Source: CAZTHC01 sp964613425
GTDB taxonomy: Bacteria > Bacillota > Clostridia > TANB77 > CAG-508
DNA length: 7,210 bases
Assembly: GCA_964613425.1 (NCBI GenBank)
Contig: CAZTHC010000055.1
Location: 1-7,210 of the forward strand
Direction of reading: 5' to 3'
Shown: one piece after another, positions 5,943-7,210 of the stretch
Layout of the letters: the number at the start of each line of letters is the position of its first letter
Position numbering within the stretch: position 1 is the stretch's first letter
Translations under genes and position numbers: made by a program
Notes under the pieces: generated by a model
Databases searched by the model: none
What the model was told of the DNA's origin: nothing
What the model saw: the letters and a program-made list of their open reading frames with translations, nothing else

Positions 5943-7007
5943 ATGAAGAAAAAAATATTATTAGGAATGAGTGGAGGAGTAGATAGTAGCGTTGCAGCAA
6001 TTCTATTACAACAACAAGGGTATGAAGTAATAGGGGCTACAATGGAATTATGGGGAAATGATGAAGAACAAGATGGATGTGGCTCATATTTATCTACCAT
6101 AGATGCAAAAAAAGTTTGTGAAAAACTAGGAATTGAACATTACACATTTAATTTTAAAAATGAATTTAAAAATTGTGTTATAAACGATTTTATAAATTGC
6201 TATGAACAAGGGAAAACGCCTAATCCATGTATTGAATGTAATAAACATTTAAAATTTAATGCATTTTATAAAAAAGCATTAGAGTTAGGTTGTGACTATA
6301 TTGCAACAGGGCATTATGCAAAAACAGAATTTAGTTCTAAGTATAATAAATATGTATTAAAAAAATCAGATTCAATTGCGAAAGACCAAAGCTATGTTTT
6401 ATACAATGTTCCAAGCAGCATAGTAGAAAAAATAATATTTCCATTATCAAATTTTAAGAACAAAGATGAAATACGAGAAATTGCAAGAAACAACGGACTA
6501 AGTGTAGCAGAAAAGCCAGATAGCCAGGAAATTTGTTTTATACCAGATAATGATTATGGAAAATTTTTAAAGAATAACTTGAAAGCACAACCTAAACCAG
6601 GAAATATAGTTACAAAAGCTGGAGAAATTTTAGGAAAACATAAAGGCTTAATACATTATACAATTGGGCAGAGAAAAGGACTTGGAATATCGGCAGAAAC
6701 ACCACTATTTGTAACAAAAATAGATATAGAAAAAAATGAATTAGTAGTAGGAGAAGAAAAAGAAATTTTTTCAACAGAACTTTTTGCAACAGATATAAAT
6801 TATGTATTAATAGAAAAACTAGAAGAGCCAATACAAATAAAAGCAAAAATAAGGTATTCTGCAAAAGAAGCGGAGGCAGTATTAACACCAGTAAAACATA
6901 ACTTAGTAAAAGTAGAATTTAAAGAGCCACAAAGAGCAATAACACCGGGACAATCTGTAGTTTTCTATGTAGATGATATTGTTCTAGGTGGTGGGAAAAT
7001 TATATAA
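5943..7007 (+). CDS. mnmA: tRNA-specific 2-thiouridylase (MnmA)
   Basis: Makes the 2-thio group of wobble uridine 34 in tRNA-Lys, -Glu and -Gln: it adenylates the base with ATP, then transfers sulfur passed on from a cysteine desulfurase. 354 residues from 5943, close to the 360-370 of relatives. Seen in order: the ATP-binding PP-loop GMSGGVDSS (8-16) with Asp14; TPNPCIECN (92-100) with the nucleophile Cys96; ATGHYAKT (121-128); SQEICFIPD (194-202) with the second catalytic Cys198; the HYTIGQRKGLGI segment (238-249) opening the central domain; and a C-terminal beta-barrel ending AITPGQSVVFY (332-342). Both catalytic cysteines are present and spaced as in E. coli MnmA (102, 199). Downstream of proS by 45 bases with a hairpin between, likely one transcript. 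The cysteine desulfurase/IscU genes that often precede mnmA in clostridia are absent here. The stop is followed at once by a repeat fragment. Confidence 0.97.
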   Translation: MKKKILLGMSGGVDSSVAAILLQQQGYEVIGATMELWGNDEEQDGCGSYLSTIDAKKVCEKLGIEHYTFNFKNEFKNCVINDFINCYEQGKTPNPCIECNKHLKFNAFYKKALELGCDYIATGHYAKTEFSSKYNKYVLKKSDSIAKDQSYVLYNVPSSIVEKIIFPLSNFKNKDEIREIARNNGLSVAEKPDSQEICFIPDNDYGKFLKNNLKAQPKPGNIVTKAGEILGKHKGLIHYTIGQRKGLGISAETPLFVTKIDIEKNELVVGEEKEIFSTELFATDINYVLIEKLEEPIQIKAKIRYSAKEAEAVLTPVKHNLVKVEFKEPQRAITPGQSVVFYVDDIVLGGGKII

Positions 7008-7009
7008 CA

Positions 7010-7020
7010 TCGACGACCCG
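7010..7020. repeat. Right-half fragment of the GC-rich palindrome, copy E
   Basis: TCGACGACCCG is identical to 3032-3042, the right half of copy B. No left arm is present, because the mnmA stop codon ends three bases before it. The AT-rich bases after it (AAATAAAAAT) resemble those after copy A (AAAAATAAAAT). Confidence 0.6.
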
Positions 7021-7046
7021 AAATAAAAATATAGGTTTATTAAAAT

Positions 7047-7068
7047 TGTAGGGCGTATTTATACGCCC
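7047..7068. repeat. GC-rich intergenic palindrome, copy F
   Basis: TGTA then GGGCGTAT (7051-7058) and ATACGCCC (7061-7068), the same arms as copy D but with one G fewer at the left edge and a 2-base centre (in practice a 7-bp stem with loop TTTA). Confidence 0.75.
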
Positions 7069-7072
7069 TTTT
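7051..7072 (+). terminator. Probable intrinsic terminator of mnmA
   Basis: The 7-8 bp GC-rich stem of repeat copy F is followed directly by TTTTG. It lies 43 bases after the mnmA stop. The T run is short, so efficiency may be moderate. Like the rpoC terminator, it is made from a repeat copy. Confidence 0.7.
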
Positions 7073-7133
7073 GTAATGCCCTCAAAGCAATTTTTTACAT
7101 TTTTAATAATTTCTGTGAATTGATTAAAAATAC

Positions 7134-7162
7134 TTGTAAAAACCACATAAAACATATATAAT
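7134..7162 (+). promoter_or_regulatory. Promoter for the gene beginning at the right edge
   Basis: TTGTAA (7134-7139), a 17-base spacer, then a perfect TATAAT (7157-7162). The sequence upstream (7091-7130) is rich in A and T runs, like an UP element. The -10 lies inside a perfect 17-base palindrome, ACATATAT-A-ATATATGT (7152-7168), which could be an operator or simply AT-rich chance. Confidence 0.75.
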
Positions 7163-7195
7163 ATATGTGTACAAAATTTTAAAAAACAAAAAACT

Positions 7196-7202
7196 AAGGA
7201 GG
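7196..7202 (+). promoter_or_regulatory. Shine-Dalgarno of a gene starting at the right edge
   Basis: AAGGAGG at 7196-7202, followed by AAGAAT and then AT as the last two bases. If the next base is G, an ATG starts at 7209 with ideal six-base spacing. The gene itself lies outside, so its product cannot be named. Confidence 0.75.
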
Positions 7203-7210
7203 AAGAATAT

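Noticed and set aside
4699..6888. Minus-strand open frames opposite proS and mnmA
   Set aside because: All overlap conserved genes and give Leu/Phe/Ser-rich sequences that come from the complement of AT-rich codons.

Overview
The window looks like a low-GC Firmicute (Bacillota), most likely a member of the Clostridia. The DNA is AT-rich, arginine is mostly AGA, Shine-Dalgarno sites are strong (GGAGG/AAGGAG), and the RpoC, ScpB, ProS and MnmA proteins are all of the Gram-positive type. Species or genus cannot be read from the sequence alone.

Layout: (1) 1-2834, the 3' four-fifths of rpoC (RNA polymerase beta'), cut by the window edge and closed by a strong intrinsic terminator. (2) 2835-3105, a non-coding stretch holding that terminator, a large imperfect hairpin (2911-2987), one copy of a GC-rich palindromic repeat and a bidirectional terminator. 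(3) 3106-3258, minus strand, a 50-residue lysine-rich protein gene of unknown function with its own near-consensus promoter, Shine-Dalgarno and terminator. (4) 3407-4057, scpB (condensin accessory subunit). It is transcribed away from the small gene from a divergent promoter whose -35 box forms a perfect 8-3-8 inverted repeat with the -35 box of the small gene. (5) 4058-4205, a spacer with two more palindromic repeats. (6) 4206-5897, proS (prolyl-tRNA synthetase with editing domain). (7) 5943-7007, mnmA (tRNA 2-thiouridylase), probably co-transcribed with proS. (8) 7008-7210, a half repeat, a terminator-like repeat, then a promoter and Shine-Dalgarno for a gene that starts at the right edge.

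The four recognised genes are core housekeeping functions: transcription, chromosome segregation, tRNA charging and tRNA wobble modification. The arrangement is not the usual one for Firmicutes: rpoC is not followed by rpsL/rpsG/fusA, and scpB has no scpA next to it.

The least ordinary material is between the genes. A family of short GC-rich palindromes with a left arm like TGTAGGGGCG and a right arm like CGCCCG occurs at least six times, whole or in part, in three of the five gaps and never in a gene. Two copies are placed where they act as terminators. The other notable items are the uncharacterised 50-residue gene and its mirror-image divergent promoter. I see no sign of a defence system, CRISPR array, transposase or phage.
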